Shown here: in pieces, positions 54,064 to 63,363 of the stretch | How the letters are laid out: every line of letters starts with the position of its first letter | How positions within the stretch are numbered: the first letter of the stretch is position 1 | Source of the DNA: Blastopirellula sediminis | Lineage (GTDB): Bacteria > Planctomycetota > Planctomycetia > Pirellulales > Pirellulaceae | Assembly (NCBI RefSeq): GCF_020966755.1 | Contig: NZ_JAJKFT010000010.1 | Location: 3,477,513-3,541,512 of the forward strand | Length of the DNA: 64,000 bases | Direction of reading: 5' to 3' | Translations under genes and position numbers: made by a program | The notes under the pieces: generated by a model | The model's database searches: none | What the model saw: the letters and a program-made list of their open reading frames with translations, nothing else | Told to the model about the DNA's origin: nothing

Positions 54064-54882
54064 ATGCGACTGATTCACGCCGCTTCGTTTGTGCTCGCTC
54101 TGCTCGTTTCTTCCGCTGCGGCCTTCGCCGCCGAGTATCAGACCGAAAAGGACATTCCGTATCGTGAGGGAGATAATCTCTCCGACTACGAAAAAGAACG
54201 TTGCAAGGTCGACGTCTATTATCCGGCCGACGAAAAAGGGTTCGCCACGGTCGTCTGGTTTCACGGCGGGGGAATCACCGGGGGCAGTAAGTCGGTTCCG
54301 AAAGAGCTGCAAGGGAAAGGCTTCGCCGTGGTCGCGGTCAACTATCGGCTGAGCCCGAAGGTGACGGCGCCGGCTTACATCGAAGACGCGGCCGCTGCGA
54401 TCGCGTGGACCTTCAAAAACATCGAACGCTACGGCGGCGACCCGAACAAGATCTTCGTCAGCGGCTATTCGGCCGGCGGCTATTTGACCGGCATCGTCTG
54501 TCTCGACAAACGTTGGCTCGCCGCGCACGAAATTGACGCCGACAAATTGGCTGGCTTCGCTCCCTTGAGCGGTCAGATGTTCACGCACTTCACCATTCGC
54601 GCGGAACGTGGTATCGGACAGAACACGCCGATCATCGATGACCTGGCGCCCGCCTATTACCCGCGCAAGGAAACGCCGCCGATGTTGCTGGTCACCGGCG
54701 ACCGTGAACTGGACATGCTAGGGCGTTACGAAGAGAACGCCTATCTCTGCAGAATGATGACGGGGTTGGGAAACAAGCAGGTGAAACTGCACGAAGTCGG
54801 CGGTTTCAATCACGGCACGGCAGTCCCGCCGGCGTTGCAACTGTTGGTGGAGTTCGTCAAGAAGCAGACGGGCGCCAAATAG
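54064..54882 (+). CDS. Exported alpha/beta-hydrolase (esterase/lipase-like)
   Basis: The 272-residue protein has a signal peptide (about 1-22, ending AAAFAA). The hydrolase fold has an oxyanion motif WFHGGGITGGSK (about 64-75), the nucleophile elbow VSGYSAGGYLTG (about 137-148) and a C-terminal catalytic His segment GGFNHGTAVPP. This HGGG-type esterase pattern fits carboxylesterases acting on small esters, such as acetyl or feruloyl esters on polysaccharides. It converges with recG, 105 bp from that gene's stop. Start codon is ATG at 54064. Confidence 0.87.
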   Translation: MRLIHAASFVLALLVSSAAAFAAEYQTEKDIPYREGDNLSDYEKERCKVDVYYPADEKGFATVVWFHGGGITGGSKSVPKELQGKGFAVVAVNYRLSPKVTAPAYIEDAAAAIAWTFKNIERYGGDPNKIFVSGYSAGGYLTGIVCLDKRWLAAHEIDADKLAGFAPLSGQMFTHFTIRAERGIGQNTPIIDDLAPAYYPRKETPPMLLVTGDRELDMLGRYEENAYLCRMMTGLGNKQVKLHEVGGFNHGTAVPPALQLLVEFVKKQTGAK

Positions 54883-54987
54883 GGGGCGAGAGTTCCATAG
54901 ACGCTGGGCTCCGAGACGAACGCAAGCGGAGTTGCTCCTGAAACCCTTCCCCCGAAACGTTTCGGATGGAAGAATCGGGGCGGACGA

Positions 54988-57081
54988 CTACGCCAGATCG
55001 CCGATCTCGAGCGATTTTCCGTACCGAATGTAGACCATTCGCCGCAGCTTTTCCCACTTGGCGTCGGCCAGGGCGGGGTCGGACGCAATGATCGATCGGG
55101 CGTCGGCCCGGGCCTTTTCCAGCAGTTCGGCGTCTCGCTGCAAGTCGGCGATCCGCAGCGGCGGCATCCCGTGTTGCTTGAAGCCGAAGAGGTCGCCGGG
55201 CCCACGCAGACGGAAGTCGAGTTCGGCCAACTCAAACCCGTCGGTCGACTTGGCGAGCGCTTCAAGCCGTTCGCGCGATTGGTCTGATTTCGGGTCGGCG
55301 AAGATGCAGAGGAAACCGGCATGACTGCCGCGGCTGATGCGACCGCGGAGTTGGTGGAGCTGCGCCAAGCCGAATCGCTCGCCCCCTTCGATCGTCATGA
55401 CGACCGCGTTGGGAACGTCGACGCCGACTTCGATTACCGAGGTGGAGACGAGGACCTGGATCTCGGCGTCATGAAACCGCCGCATCGTTTCTTCTTTCTC
55501 TTCGGCGCTCATCCGGCCATGCAAGAGACCAAGACGAAACTCTTCCAACTCGCCGTTCGAGAGAGTTTCGAGCAGTTGCTCTGCACTGGCGCTATCGGCC
55601 GAAGACGATTCGTCGACCAGCGGCGCGACGACGTACCCTTGGCGTCCTTCCCGCAGTTTTTTCCGAAAGAACTCCCACCACTTCTCCCGTTCTTCTTCGG
55701 TGCCGATGTAGGTATGAACCGGCTGTCGACCTGGCGGAGCCTCGCGAATCGAAGAGACGTCGAGATCGCCAAAGAGAGACATCGCGATCGTCCGCGGAAT
55801 CGGCGTCGCCGTCATCACCAGGTAATGCGGATCGAGCCCGGCGCCGCGAAGTAGGCCGCGCTGACGGACGCCGAACTTGTGCTGTTCGTCGATCACGACC
55901 AGGCCAAGTTGTTTGAACTCAATCTCGCCGGCGATCATCGCCTGGGTGCCGACCAGCAGTTGCACTTCGCCCGATGCGACCTCGGCCAGTAGCTCACGGC
56001 GCTGTTTCTCGGTAAGCGTGCCGGTCAGCAGGCCAACTTTGACCTGCGCCTTGGCGAGCAGCTTCCCTAGCGTCCGGGCATGTTGTCGAGCCAGAACTTC
56101 GGTCGGCGCCATCAGCGCCGCTTGCGATCCGGCGGCGACCGCGGCCAGCATCGCGTAGAGGGCGACGATCGTTTTGCCGGAGCCGACGTCTCCTTGCAGC
56201 ATCCGGTTCATCGGAACGTCGAGCGCCATGTCTTTGGCGACTTCGGCGACCGCTTGGTTTTGCGCCTCGGTCAGTTCAAACGGGATCAGGCGGCGGATGC
56301 GCTCGTCGACGCGGCCGTCGATCGGGATCGGCAGCGAGTGCCGACTGGCGGTGAGTTGATAGCGCCGGACCGCCAGGGCGAGTTGCAGGACGAGCAGTTC
56401 CTGGTAGATGAACCGCCGCTGCGCCGCCGCTTTCGACTCGTGATCGTCCGGGGCATGGATCTGCAGAATCGCATCATGGACCGGCATCAGCCCATGCTCG
56501 TCGAGAAACGACTGCGGCAGGACCTCTTCGATTTCCTTGCGATAATCTTCAACCGCATGATGAACCAGTCTCCGCATCGCCCCTTGGCGGATCCCTTCGG
56601 TCAGCGGATAGACCGGCAAGATCTTGCCGCCGATCTCTTCCTGGGCTTCTTCCAGAACGTCGGCGATTGGGTGGGCCATTTCCCAGCGGAGCCCGTTCAT
56701 CGTCGGCTTGCCGGAGAGAAGGACGCGGCTTCCTTCATTGAAACGGCGACGCAGGAACGGTTGATTGAACCAGACGGCACGCAGGTATTGATCGTCGCTG
56801 CGGATGAGCACGCCCAGGATCGAGCGCCCCGGTCCGGTGTTGCGGAGCGTCACCTCTTCGACGATCCCGATGACGCTCGCCGGTTCGTCTTCCACCAGCT
56901 GCGCGATCGGGACGACGTCGCGGACATCCTGGTAATCGCGGGGAAAGAAGAAGAGGAGGTCGAGCGCGGTGAAGATGTTGAGCTTCGCCAGCTTCTCGGC
57001 GCGTTGCGGCCCAACTCCCTTCAGATATTGAACGGGAGTACGAAGACGTTCGAGAGACGAATTGGCGCCAGGCGAGGACAT
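54988..57081 (-). CDS. recG: ATP-dependent DNA helicase RecG
   Basis: The 697-residue superfamily 2 helicase has a wedge (OB-fold) domain early (TALDLLFFFPRDYQD and GKPTMNGLRWEMAHP). The motor has GDVGSGKT (Walker A), DEQHKFG (DEQH box), TATPIPRT and HGRMSAEEKE. The end has LRGRISRGSHAGFLC and a short TRG-type region. RecG regresses stalled forks and processes branched DNA. The start at 57081 gives MSSPGANSSLERLR, leading to PVQYLKGVGPQRAEKL. Upstream codons in the same frame overlap the inverted repeat and are not coding. Confidence 0.95.
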   Translation of the reverse strand: MSSPGANSSLERLRTPVQYLKGVGPQRAEKLAKLNIFTALDLLFFFPRDYQDVRDVVPIAQLVEDEPASVIGIVEEVTLRNTGPGRSILGVLIRSDDQYLRAVWFNQPFLRRRFNEGSRVLLSGKPTMNGLRWEMAHPIADVLEEAQEEIGGKILPVYPLTEGIRQGAMRRLVHHAVEDYRKEIEEVLPQSFLDEHGLMPVHDAILQIHAPDDHESKAAAQRRFIYQELLVLQLALAVRRYQLTASRHSLPIPIDGRVDERIRRLIPFELTEAQNQAVAEVAKDMALDVPMNRMLQGDVGSGKTIVALYAMLAAVAAGSQAALMAPTEVLARQHARTLGKLLAKAQVKVGLLTGTLTEKQRRELLAEVASGEVQLLVGTQAMIAGEIEFKQLGLVVIDEQHKFGVRQRGLLRGAGLDPHYLVMTATPIPRTIAMSLFGDLDVSSIREAPPGRQPVHTYIGTEEEREKWWEFFRKKLREGRQGYVVAPLVDESSSADSASAEQLLETLSNGELEEFRLGLLHGRMSAEEKEETMRRFHDAEIQVLVSTSVIEVGVDVPNAVVMTIEGGERFGLAQLHQLRGRISRGSHAGFLCIFADPKSDQSRERLEALAKSTDGFELAELDFRLRGPGDLFGFKQHGMPPLRIADLQRDAELLEKARADARSIIASDPALADAKWEKLRRMVYIRYGKSLEIGDLA

Positions 57082-57144
57082 GCTGGCTATTTTAACGAAC
57101 CGCGCCGCCAATGCGACGCCGTTTGCATCGCAAAACGATCGAGA

Positions 57145-57240
57145 CACTAGCCCGCAGCGCAAGCGAGGGAATGCGGTTGGAAATGCCAACGTGGTTCGAA
57201 GTAGCCAAGCGCATTCCCTCGCTTGCGCTGCGGGCTAGTG
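57145..57240. repeat. Long inverted repeat between rnhA and recG
   Basis: Perfect 30-bp arms (57145-57174 and 57211-57240) flank a 36-bp centre. The arms are GC-rich with CGCAAGCGAGGG. It fills most of the 166-bp gap between the two minus-strand genes and could form a hairpin in mRNA. Confidence 0.85.
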
Positions 57241-57247
57241 TTTGGGC

Positions 57248-57706
57248 TTAGCGAAACTTCTGGCTCGCTTCGACCGCTAGTTCGTCGCAGCGTTCGTTTT
57301 CGGGGTGGCCGCTGTGGCCGGCGACGCGGGTATATTTCACCTGGTGGGTCAGCAGCAATTCGTCGAGGCGGCGCCAGAGCTCTTCGTTCTTGACCGGCTT
57401 CCACGCTTTGCCTTCTTTGCGCCGCCAGCCGTTTTGCTTCCACTTCGGCATCCACTCGGTCATCCCTTTGCCGACGTAGACGCTGTCGGTGAAGAGTTCG
57501 ACGCGGCAAGGACGCGTGAGGGTTCCCAGTCCTTCAATCACCGCTTGCAGTTCCATGCGGTTGTTGGTTGATTCGGACTCGCCGCCGGAGCCTTCCATTT
57601 CTTTGCCGCTGGCCAGATGACGCAGGATGAAGGCCCAGCCGCCGGGGCCGGGGTTTCCGCTGCATGCGCCATCGGTGTAAAGAGCGACTTCAGGTTCGAA
57701 CGGCAT
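57248..57706 (-). CDS. rnhA: Ribonuclease HI
   Basis: The 152-residue RNase H has the catalytic Asp in LYTDGACSGNPGPGG, Glu in NNRMELQAVIEGL, Asp in ELFTDSVYVGKGMTEW, and a final Asp in HPENERCDELA. The basic protrusion helix (WKQNGWRRKEGKAW) is present, so it can bind RNA:DNA hybrids directly. It removes Okazaki-primer RNA and R-loops. It lies downstream on the same strand as recG, with the inverted repeat between them. Confidence 0.95.
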   Translation of the reverse strand: MPFEPEVALYTDGACSGNPGPGGWAFILRHLASGKEMEGSGGESESTNNRMELQAVIEGLGTLTRPCRVELFTDSVYVGKGMTEWMPKWKQNGWRRKEGKAWKPVKNEELWRRLDELLLTHQVKYTRVAGHSGHPENERCDELAVEASQKFR

Positions 57707-57764
57707 GGGGCAATCGCCAAGTGAGAGGGTGAATCGAAACGGCGGACGCTGGTTCGTCCGTAAG

Positions 57765-59669
57765 CTACGTCAAGCTGCGCTGAGAAGGCGCCGCGGCGTC
57801 GGTCGGACTTCCATTCGAGGAACCTGGACCGCCTAAACGCGGAAACTCGCCGCTCGACTTGCTCAGATCGTTAAGCTTACTGCGAAACGTCGATTGCGAA
57901 AGGTCGGGACCTTCGTCGGCGATCCACGGAATTCGAATCGTGAAGGTGCTGCCGGAGCCGAGCTGGCTTTCGAGATCGACCGAACCGTCGAGCAATTTGC
58001 AGATTTCCATCACGATCGAGAGGCCCAGCCCGGTGCCGGAGAACTCGCGGGTCAGCGAATCGTTGCGCGGCGAAACGGCGCCTTGGCGGAATTTTTCAAA
58101 AATTACTTCGCGATCTTCTTCGGCGATCCCGACCCCGGTGTCCTGCACCGAGAGCTTCATCATGTCCTCTTCTCGCGAAACTCGGACGATGATGCGTCCC
58201 CCTTCCGGCGTGAACTTGATCGCGTTCGACAGCAGGTTGGTCAAAATCTGCTGCAGCTTCGTTTGATCCTGGAACATCGGCTCGCCCCCATCCTGCACGT
58301 CGCATTCGAGGTCGAGATTCTTTTCTTCGATGAGCGAACGAACCATGTCGCAGTTGGCTCGGACGACGGCGGCGACCGAGAACTCGCTCGGGCGAACTTC
58401 CATCCGGCCGCTTTCGATCTTCGCCAGGTCGAGAATGTCGTTGATCATGTCGAGGAGCAAACGTCCCGACTTTTGGATGTTCTGGACGTACCGCTTTTGT
58501 TTGTCGTTGAGGCTGTCGATGCCGCTCAGCACGTCGGAGAAGCCGAGGATGCTGTTAAGCGGGGTCCGCAGTTCATGGCTCATGTTCGCCAGGAAGTCGC
58601 TTTTGACGCGGTTCATTTCGTACAGCTGCACGTTGACGCGGGCCAACTCGTCGACCTTGTTGTCGAGGTCGTCATTGGCGAGATGCAACTGGTTTTGCGC
58701 ATCGATCAAGTGGCGCAGCATCTTGTTGAACGATGAGGCGAGATCTTCAAACTCGTCGTTGGTGCGGATGTCGGCGCGGACCGACGTATTGCCGTTGGTC
58801 ACCTCTTCGCTCACTTCGCGCAGATGGTTGAGCGGTTTGACGATCACGTATTTGACGATCAAGTACAACGCCGCCATCGAGAGGGCGACGGTGATAATGC
58901 CGGTCGCGACCAGGAAGGCGAAGTTCTTATTGAGAGCCAGCTGCGTGACGTCGTCCGGCTTGGTGATCTTCACCACGGTGAACGGCAAGCGATCTTCGGT
59001 CGCCGGTTGGCCGGCCGGAAAGGCCGCCGCGACGTCGTTGTTGTGGCAAAGGGTGCACGAATACTTCCAGTAGATCGGCTGGTAGTAGACGTAAGTCTTG
59101 CTGGAATCGTTGTACGACGAACGAGAGACCGGCGAATACTCGACCAGGTTCTTGTCGTCGGTCTGCGGTTTGAACTTCACCCACTCTTCGTCGACCACTT
59201 TGGTCTCGAGTTCCGGAGTCGCCAGGAAGCGTTCCAGAATCTCTTTGTCGCGCGTCTCTTGCTCGTACTGCAACTCGGCGAGGACCTGGTATTCCTCTTC
59301 GTTGGCCGGTAGCGAGATCCGCTCTTCCTTGTTCAAGGTGCGAGCCAGCTTTTGCGCTTCCGGATCACGGACCAGGATCTCCCAGTCGTAGTTGATGTAT
59401 TCCAGATTGAGCCCGGTCTCGGCGACGTAAGCGTCATAGCCCGGTTGCGACGTCTTCTCGTTGTTCTGCCAGTGAATCTTCAGCAGCACCGCATCGACCA
59501 ACAGACGGCCGGTCGCTTCGTTCTTTTCGTGCACCAGCTGTTCGGTCGACTGACCGTACCAGGTGAAGCTCCCCATGATGAGCAGCAGCAAGCAGGTCCC
59601 GAACAGGAAGCGGCACTTGCGCTCCAAGTTCGTTTCGCCGAGAACGCGTTTTAGCGAGCGGTAGGACAT
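57765..59669 (-). CDS. Membrane histidine kinase with a c-type-haem motif in its sensor
   Basis: The 634-residue kinase has a first membrane helix (about 21-38) and an external sensor region to about 245 that resembles the DUF3365/Tll0287 type. The motif CTLCH (C205, C208, H209) in this region can bind haem c. A second membrane helix follows (about 250-275), then HAMP (about 278-330) and a coiled coil. The HisKA domain has H365 in ANMSHELRTPL and the HATPase domain has NAIKFTPEGG and GTGLGLSIV. The tail from about 580 is Ser/Pro-rich. There is no adjacent response-regulator gene. It may sense redox state or a gas. Confidence 0.85.
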   Translation of the reverse strand: MSYRSLKRVLGETNLERKCRFLFGTCLLLLIMGSFTWYGQSTEQLVHEKNEATGRLLVDAVLLKIHWQNNEKTSQPGYDAYVAETGLNLEYINYDWEILVRDPEAQKLARTLNKEERISLPANEEEYQVLAELQYEQETRDKEILERFLATPELETKVVDEEWVKFKPQTDDKNLVEYSPVSRSSYNDSSKTYVYYQPIYWKYSCTLCHNNDVAAAFPAGQPATEDRLPFTVVKITKPDDVTQLALNKNFAFLVATGIITVALSMAALYLIVKYVIVKPLNHLREVSEEVTNGNTSVRADIRTNDEFEDLASSFNKMLRHLIDAQNQLHLANDDLDNKVDELARVNVQLYEMNRVKSDFLANMSHELRTPLNSILGFSDVLSGIDSLNDKQKRYVQNIQKSGRLLLDMINDILDLAKIESGRMEVRPSEFSVAAVVRANCDMVRSLIEEKNLDLECDVQDGGEPMFQDQTKLQQILTNLLSNAIKFTPEGGRIIVRVSREEDMMKLSVQDTGVGIAEEDREVIFEKFRQGAVSPRNDSLTREFSGTGLGLSIVMEICKLLDGSVDLESQLGSGSTFTIRIPWIADEGPDLSQSTFRSKLNDLSKSSGEFPRLGGPGSSNGSPTDAAAPSQRSLT

Positions 59670-59779
59670 GCAGTGCGGAAAAAGAGACGAAAACTTAGGG
59701 GACTCGTAAGCATTCTAGAGGTTTGACCCGGATGGAGCCAGACAGATTCATTCCCCCGAAAGTACTGGTTTGCCCCGTT

Positions 59780-62056
59780 TTACATCATATCAACTGGGTC
59801 AACGTCGATCGTCCAGATCACATCGTCGGGCGTTCTTGTCTTGGCGGCGACCAGCTTTACGGCCTCACGCAGCTTCTCGCCGTCGTGCGCTTTGATCAAT
59901 AGATGGAAGCGATATTGCCCCCGCAGCTTCTCGATCGGCGCCGCGGCCGGTCCTTGCAGATAGATTTCCAGCGACAGCTCCTCGGCGACTTTGACGATCT
60001 GCTTGGCGAACTCTTCAAGCATCGCTTCCGGCGCCGACGCGACTTCGGCGCGTGCGACGAGCCGGACCATTTTGGCGAACGGGCTGAAGTGGAACTTCTC
60101 GCGAAACGGCAGCTCGCGCTCGGCGAACAGCGCGTAATCGTGCCGCGTCGCCGCTTCGATCGCGGGGTGATCGGGGCTGAGGGTTTGCACGAGCACTTGC
60201 CCTCCTTTGTGGCCGCGACCGGTACGTCCGGCGACTTGGGTGATCAGCTGGAAGGTTCGCTCCCCTGCCCTGACGTCAGGAAAGTGGAGCGCCGTATCGG
60301 CGTTGATCACCCCGACCAGCGTGACGTTCGGGAAGTCGAGCCCTTTGGCGATCATCTGCGTGCCGACCAGGATCTTCGCGTCGCCGCGGCGGAACCGATC
60401 GAGCGCCGCTTCGTGCGAGCCTGGCTTCTTCATCGTGTCGCTGTCCATCCGCAGACACTCGACGCCGGGGAACCGCGCGCGGACTTCCGCTTCCAGCTTC
60501 TGCGTCCCGTAGCCAAAAAAGTGGATGCCGGAGTAGTCGCACGCTGGACAGCTTTTCGGGGCCGGGCGGCGATAGTCGCAGTAATGGCAAATCGCCATGT
60601 TGTCGGCCAGGTGATGCGTCAGCGGAATCTCGCACTCGGGGCAGACCACTTTCTCGCCGCACGCGGGGCACTGAATGTGGGTCGCATAGCCGCGGCGATT
60701 GAGCAGCAGAATCATCTGCCCATCTTCTTCGACGTTCCGCTTCATCGCCAGGTAGAGCTGACGACTGATTGCGCCGCGGCCTTGGCTTTTGCGATCGACT
60801 CGCAGGTCGATCGTTTTCACGTCAGGAAGCGGATAGTTGTTGACGCGGCGGGGCATCGAGACGAGCGTGATCGCGCCGGTTTGCGTTTGTCGCCAACTTT
60901 CGAGCGACGGGGTCGCCGAGCCGAGAATTAGCGGCGCGTGTTCGTGAGCCGCTCGCCACGCGGCGACGTCGCGAGCATGATAGCGGGGTGCGGTATCTTG
61001 CTTGAACGACGAGTCATGTTCTTCGTCGAGGATGATCATCCCGAGCCGCGGCGTTGGAGCGAAGATAGCGCTGCGAGCGCCGACCACCACCGGAATGTGC
61101 CCGCTGGCGATCCGCTTCCACTGCCAATGCCGCTCGACGTCGTTCATGTGACTATGCAGCAGCGCGATCTGGCTGAAACGAGCGCGAAAGCGGTGCTTCG
61201 TCTGCGGCGTCAGGCTGATTTCGGGAACCAGCACGATCGCCTGTTTGCCGGCGGCGACGACTCGCTGAATCGCTTGCAGGTAGACTTCAGTCTTGCCGCT
61301 GCCGGTCACGCCATGCAGCAGGACCGATTGGTGACGCTCCTCTTCGACCGAGTGAAGGATCGTGCGGAGCGCTTCGGTTTGATCGGCGTTCAGCTCTTTG
61401 GGAGGTTCCGTCTCGGCCGGCTCGTCGTCGAAATGGGCGAAGCTGATGCGGCGGACTTCGACGTGGATCAGTTTCTTTTTGCGCAGCGCCATGATCGGCG
61501 CCTGCGTGCAGCCGGCCGCTTCGGCCAGTTCCGGCGGCGTCAGCGGGCGACTTGCGCCGGCGAGAATGGAAAGCGCCGTTTGTTGTTTGCCGGGAAGCTT
61601 GAGCGTGGCGAGCTGCATCGCCGTTTCGCGAGGAACCGACAGCAGCGTCACTTCGCGCGTCCCGGCGTTGCCGCGAACCGCGGCCGGCACCACGGCGTCC
61701 AGCACTTGTCCCCACGGGCAAAGATAGTAGTCGGCCATCCACTGCGTCAGGCCGAGCATCGTGCGACTGAGAAGCGTGACGTCGTCGACCACTTCGTGTA
61801 CTGACTTCAGCTTGCCCGGCACAACCTGCTTGGCGGCGACGTCGACGCAGTAGCCCTGCACCAGACGATCGCCGCGGCCAAAGGGAACGCGCATACGACG
61901 ACCGGCGATCGCTTCGGGAACCAGGTTTTCCGGCACCAGATAGTCGAACGGTTGCTGCGGCCCGGTCGAGAAGACGATCTTCGCGACAACATGCGAGGCG
62001 AGATCATCAACTTCCCAGGGCGCCGGCGCGGTATTGAATAAGTCTTGTTGCTTCAC
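59780..62056 (-). CDS. priA: Primosomal protein N' (replication restart helicase PriA)
   Basis: The 758-residue helicase (from GTG at 62056) has a 3'-DNA-binding domain early (KIVFSTGPQQPFDYLVPE, RMRVPFGRGDRLVQGYCVD in part), a motor with GVTGSGKTEVYLQ and DEEHDSSFKQ, and a zinc-binding region with cysteine pairs (CPACGEKVVCPEC, CHYCDYRRPAPKSCPACD). The final domains have GRTGRGHKGGQVL. It restarts forks by loading the replicative helicase. The chosen GTG precedes KQQDLFNTAP; a longer frame to 62215 would overlap nadD's leader. It is divergent from nadD, 108 bp apart. Confidence 0.93.
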   Translation of the reverse strand: MKQQDLFNTAPAPWEVDDLASHVVAKIVFSTGPQQPFDYLVPENLVPEAIAGRRMRVPFGRGDRLVQGYCVDVAAKQVVPGKLKSVHEVVDDVTLLSRTMLGLTQWMADYYLCPWGQVLDAVVPAAVRGNAGTREVTLLSVPRETAMQLATLKLPGKQQTALSILAGASRPLTPPELAEAAGCTQAPIMALRKKKLIHVEVRRISFAHFDDEPAETEPPKELNADQTEALRTILHSVEEERHQSVLLHGVTGSGKTEVYLQAIQRVVAAGKQAIVLVPEISLTPQTKHRFRARFSQIALLHSHMNDVERHWQWKRIASGHIPVVVGARSAIFAPTPRLGMIILDEEHDSSFKQDTAPRYHARDVAAWRAAHEHAPLILGSATPSLESWRQTQTGAITLVSMPRRVNNYPLPDVKTIDLRVDRKSQGRGAISRQLYLAMKRNVEEDGQMILLLNRRGYATHIQCPACGEKVVCPECEIPLTHHLADNMAICHYCDYRRPAPKSCPACDYSGIHFFGYGTQKLEAEVRARFPGVECLRMDSDTMKKPGSHEAALDRFRRGDAKILVGTQMIAKGLDFPNVTLVGVINADTALHFPDVRAGERTFQLITQVAGRTGRGHKGGQVLVQTLSPDHPAIEAATRHDYALFAERELPFREKFHFSPFAKMVRLVARAEVASAPEAMLEEFAKQIVKVAEELSLEIYLQGPAAAPIEKLRGQYRFHLLIKAHDGEKLREAVKLVAAKTRTPDDVIWTIDVDPVDMM

Positions 62057-62164
62057 GAGCTTATGTCGGCGCTTGGATGGCCTGCGCGGCAGGTGGGAGT
62101 TACATTGAATTGTAACGACTTTGGCGAAGCGTCGGCGGCGATCAGGAAAAAGCGAAAGAGTTCC

Positions 62165-62785
62165 ATGCGACTGGGTATCTTCGGCGGCTCGTTTTCTCCG
62201 GTCCATTTCGGTCATTTGCTACTTGCCGAATATGCCCGCGAACAACTGTCGCTCAACGAAGTTTGGTTCGTTCCGGCCGCGACTCCCCCCCACAAGCTCG
62301 ATCAGGCGTTGGCGAGCGACGCTGATCGTGTCGCGATGCTGCAAATGGCGATCGCCGGCAACGAGGCGTTCACCGTCTGTCCGCTCGAACTAGAACGGGG
62401 CGGAGTCAGCTATACGGTCGACACGCTGAAGCAGATCAAAGAGCTGCTCCCGGACGCCGAACTGTTTCTGCTGATCGGCGGGGACTCGCTCGCCGAGTTT
62501 CCGACTTGGCGCAACCCGGCCGAAATCTGTCAGCTGGCGGCGCCAGCGGTGATGCGACGTCCTGGCTCGCCGGAACCAGACTGGAGCGTTCTGGCGCCCT
62601 ATTGCTCGGCCGAGCGGTTGGCTTCGTTTGCCGGAAATCTGGTCGATGTGCCGGGGATTGGGCTCAGCAGCACCGAAATTCGCCGTCGCTGCGCTGCTGG
62701 CGAGACGATCCGCTATCAGACGCCTCGCGCTGTGGAGATGTATATCGAGACCAAACGGCTGTTCGGTCATCCTGGCGTGCGCTAA
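62165..62785 (+). CDS. nadD: Nicotinate-nucleotide adenylyltransferase
   Basis: The 206-residue enzyme has the nucleotidyltransferase motif GGSFSPVHFGHLLLA (H14, H17), WFVPAATPPHK, and the family's DTLKQIKELLPDAELFLLIGGD. ISSTEIRRR-like LSSTEIRRRCAAG is the second signature. It adenylates nicotinate mononucleotide in NAD synthesis. The start at 62165 is set by the fold. A longer frame to 62045 would overlap priA. A 79-bp inverted repeat follows 22 bp after its stop. Confidence 0.94.
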   Translation: MRLGIFGGSFSPVHFGHLLLAEYAREQLSLNEVWFVPAATPPHKLDQALASDADRVAMLQMAIAGNEAFTVCPLELERGGVSYTVDTLKQIKELLPDAELFLLIGGDSLAEFPTWRNPAEICQLAAPAVMRRPGSPEPDWSVLAPYCSAERLASFAGNLVDVPGIGLSSTEIRRRCAAGETIRYQTPRAVEMYIETKRLFGHPGVR

Positions 62786-62807
62786 ACCGGTGATTCCGGC
62801 GAGCCCC

Positions 62808-62886
62808 GGGTGGCACTGCTGGCTTGTCCAGCAGTGGGAAGTTGGTAACCCGGCCCACACTGCTGGACAAGCCAGCAGTGCCACCC
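62808..62886. repeat. 78-bp-type interspersed inverted repeat, copy 4
   Basis: Perfect 29-bp arms (62808-62836 and 62858-62886) around a 21-bp centre. The right arm ends two bases before the stop of the convergent small gene. Confidence 0.85.
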
Positions 62887-62888
62887 AG

Positions 62889-63152
62889 CTATGCGGCCTT
62901 GCGCGAACGGTTGGTCAGCGTTTCTAGCGACTTGGGAAGCGGGATCGTAGCAAGGGCTTCATCGCTCGCGACGGCGTCCAGCACTTGCATCAGCTGCTCG
63001 TGCGAATCAAGCGAAAGGTCGACGAAGATCCATTTTTGCCCGGCAATTTCGCACCCGCCGCTGGCGTCGCCACCCAGCCATTCGCGGCGAACTCGGTAAC
63101 CGAGTTTCTCAGCCGTGGTGATAGCTTGTTCCAGCAGATCGAGCGTGTGCAT
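62889..63152 (-). CDS. Conserved-looking small protein, function unknown
   Basis: The 87-residue soluble protein has no signal peptide. It reads MHTLDLLEQAITTAEKLGYR, then VRREWLGGDASGGCEIAGQ, KWIFVDLSLDSHEQLMQVLD and a basic end. It looks like a small alpha/beta domain with one cysteine. The start at 63152 is the best internal ATG; longer frames reach 63248 or 63533 but would place Ser- and Cys-rich non-coding-like sequence at the front and overlap the region upstream of the next gene. I do not recognise a family. Confidence 0.6.
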   Translation of the reverse strand: MHTLDLLEQAITTAEKLGYRVRREWLGGDASGGCEIAGQKWIFVDLSLDSHEQLMQVLDAVASDEALATIPLPKSLETLTNRSRKAA

Positions 63153-63363
63153 GCGCAGAATCCATTGCGATATTGGGGAATCTGTATCAGGGGCACGGAT
63201 TGTAGCGGGATCGATTTGAGTCACGAAGAGCAAAACGTCGATAGCCATTGGTAGCGGTAAATCTCCATTTCGCAGGACTTTAAGCGACGCCGACAGGGAA
63301 GCTTCGGCGGTTTTGCGAAGCCCGGCAGGGTGGAAAGTTTCTAGAAGGAAAGGCAGGACGCGC

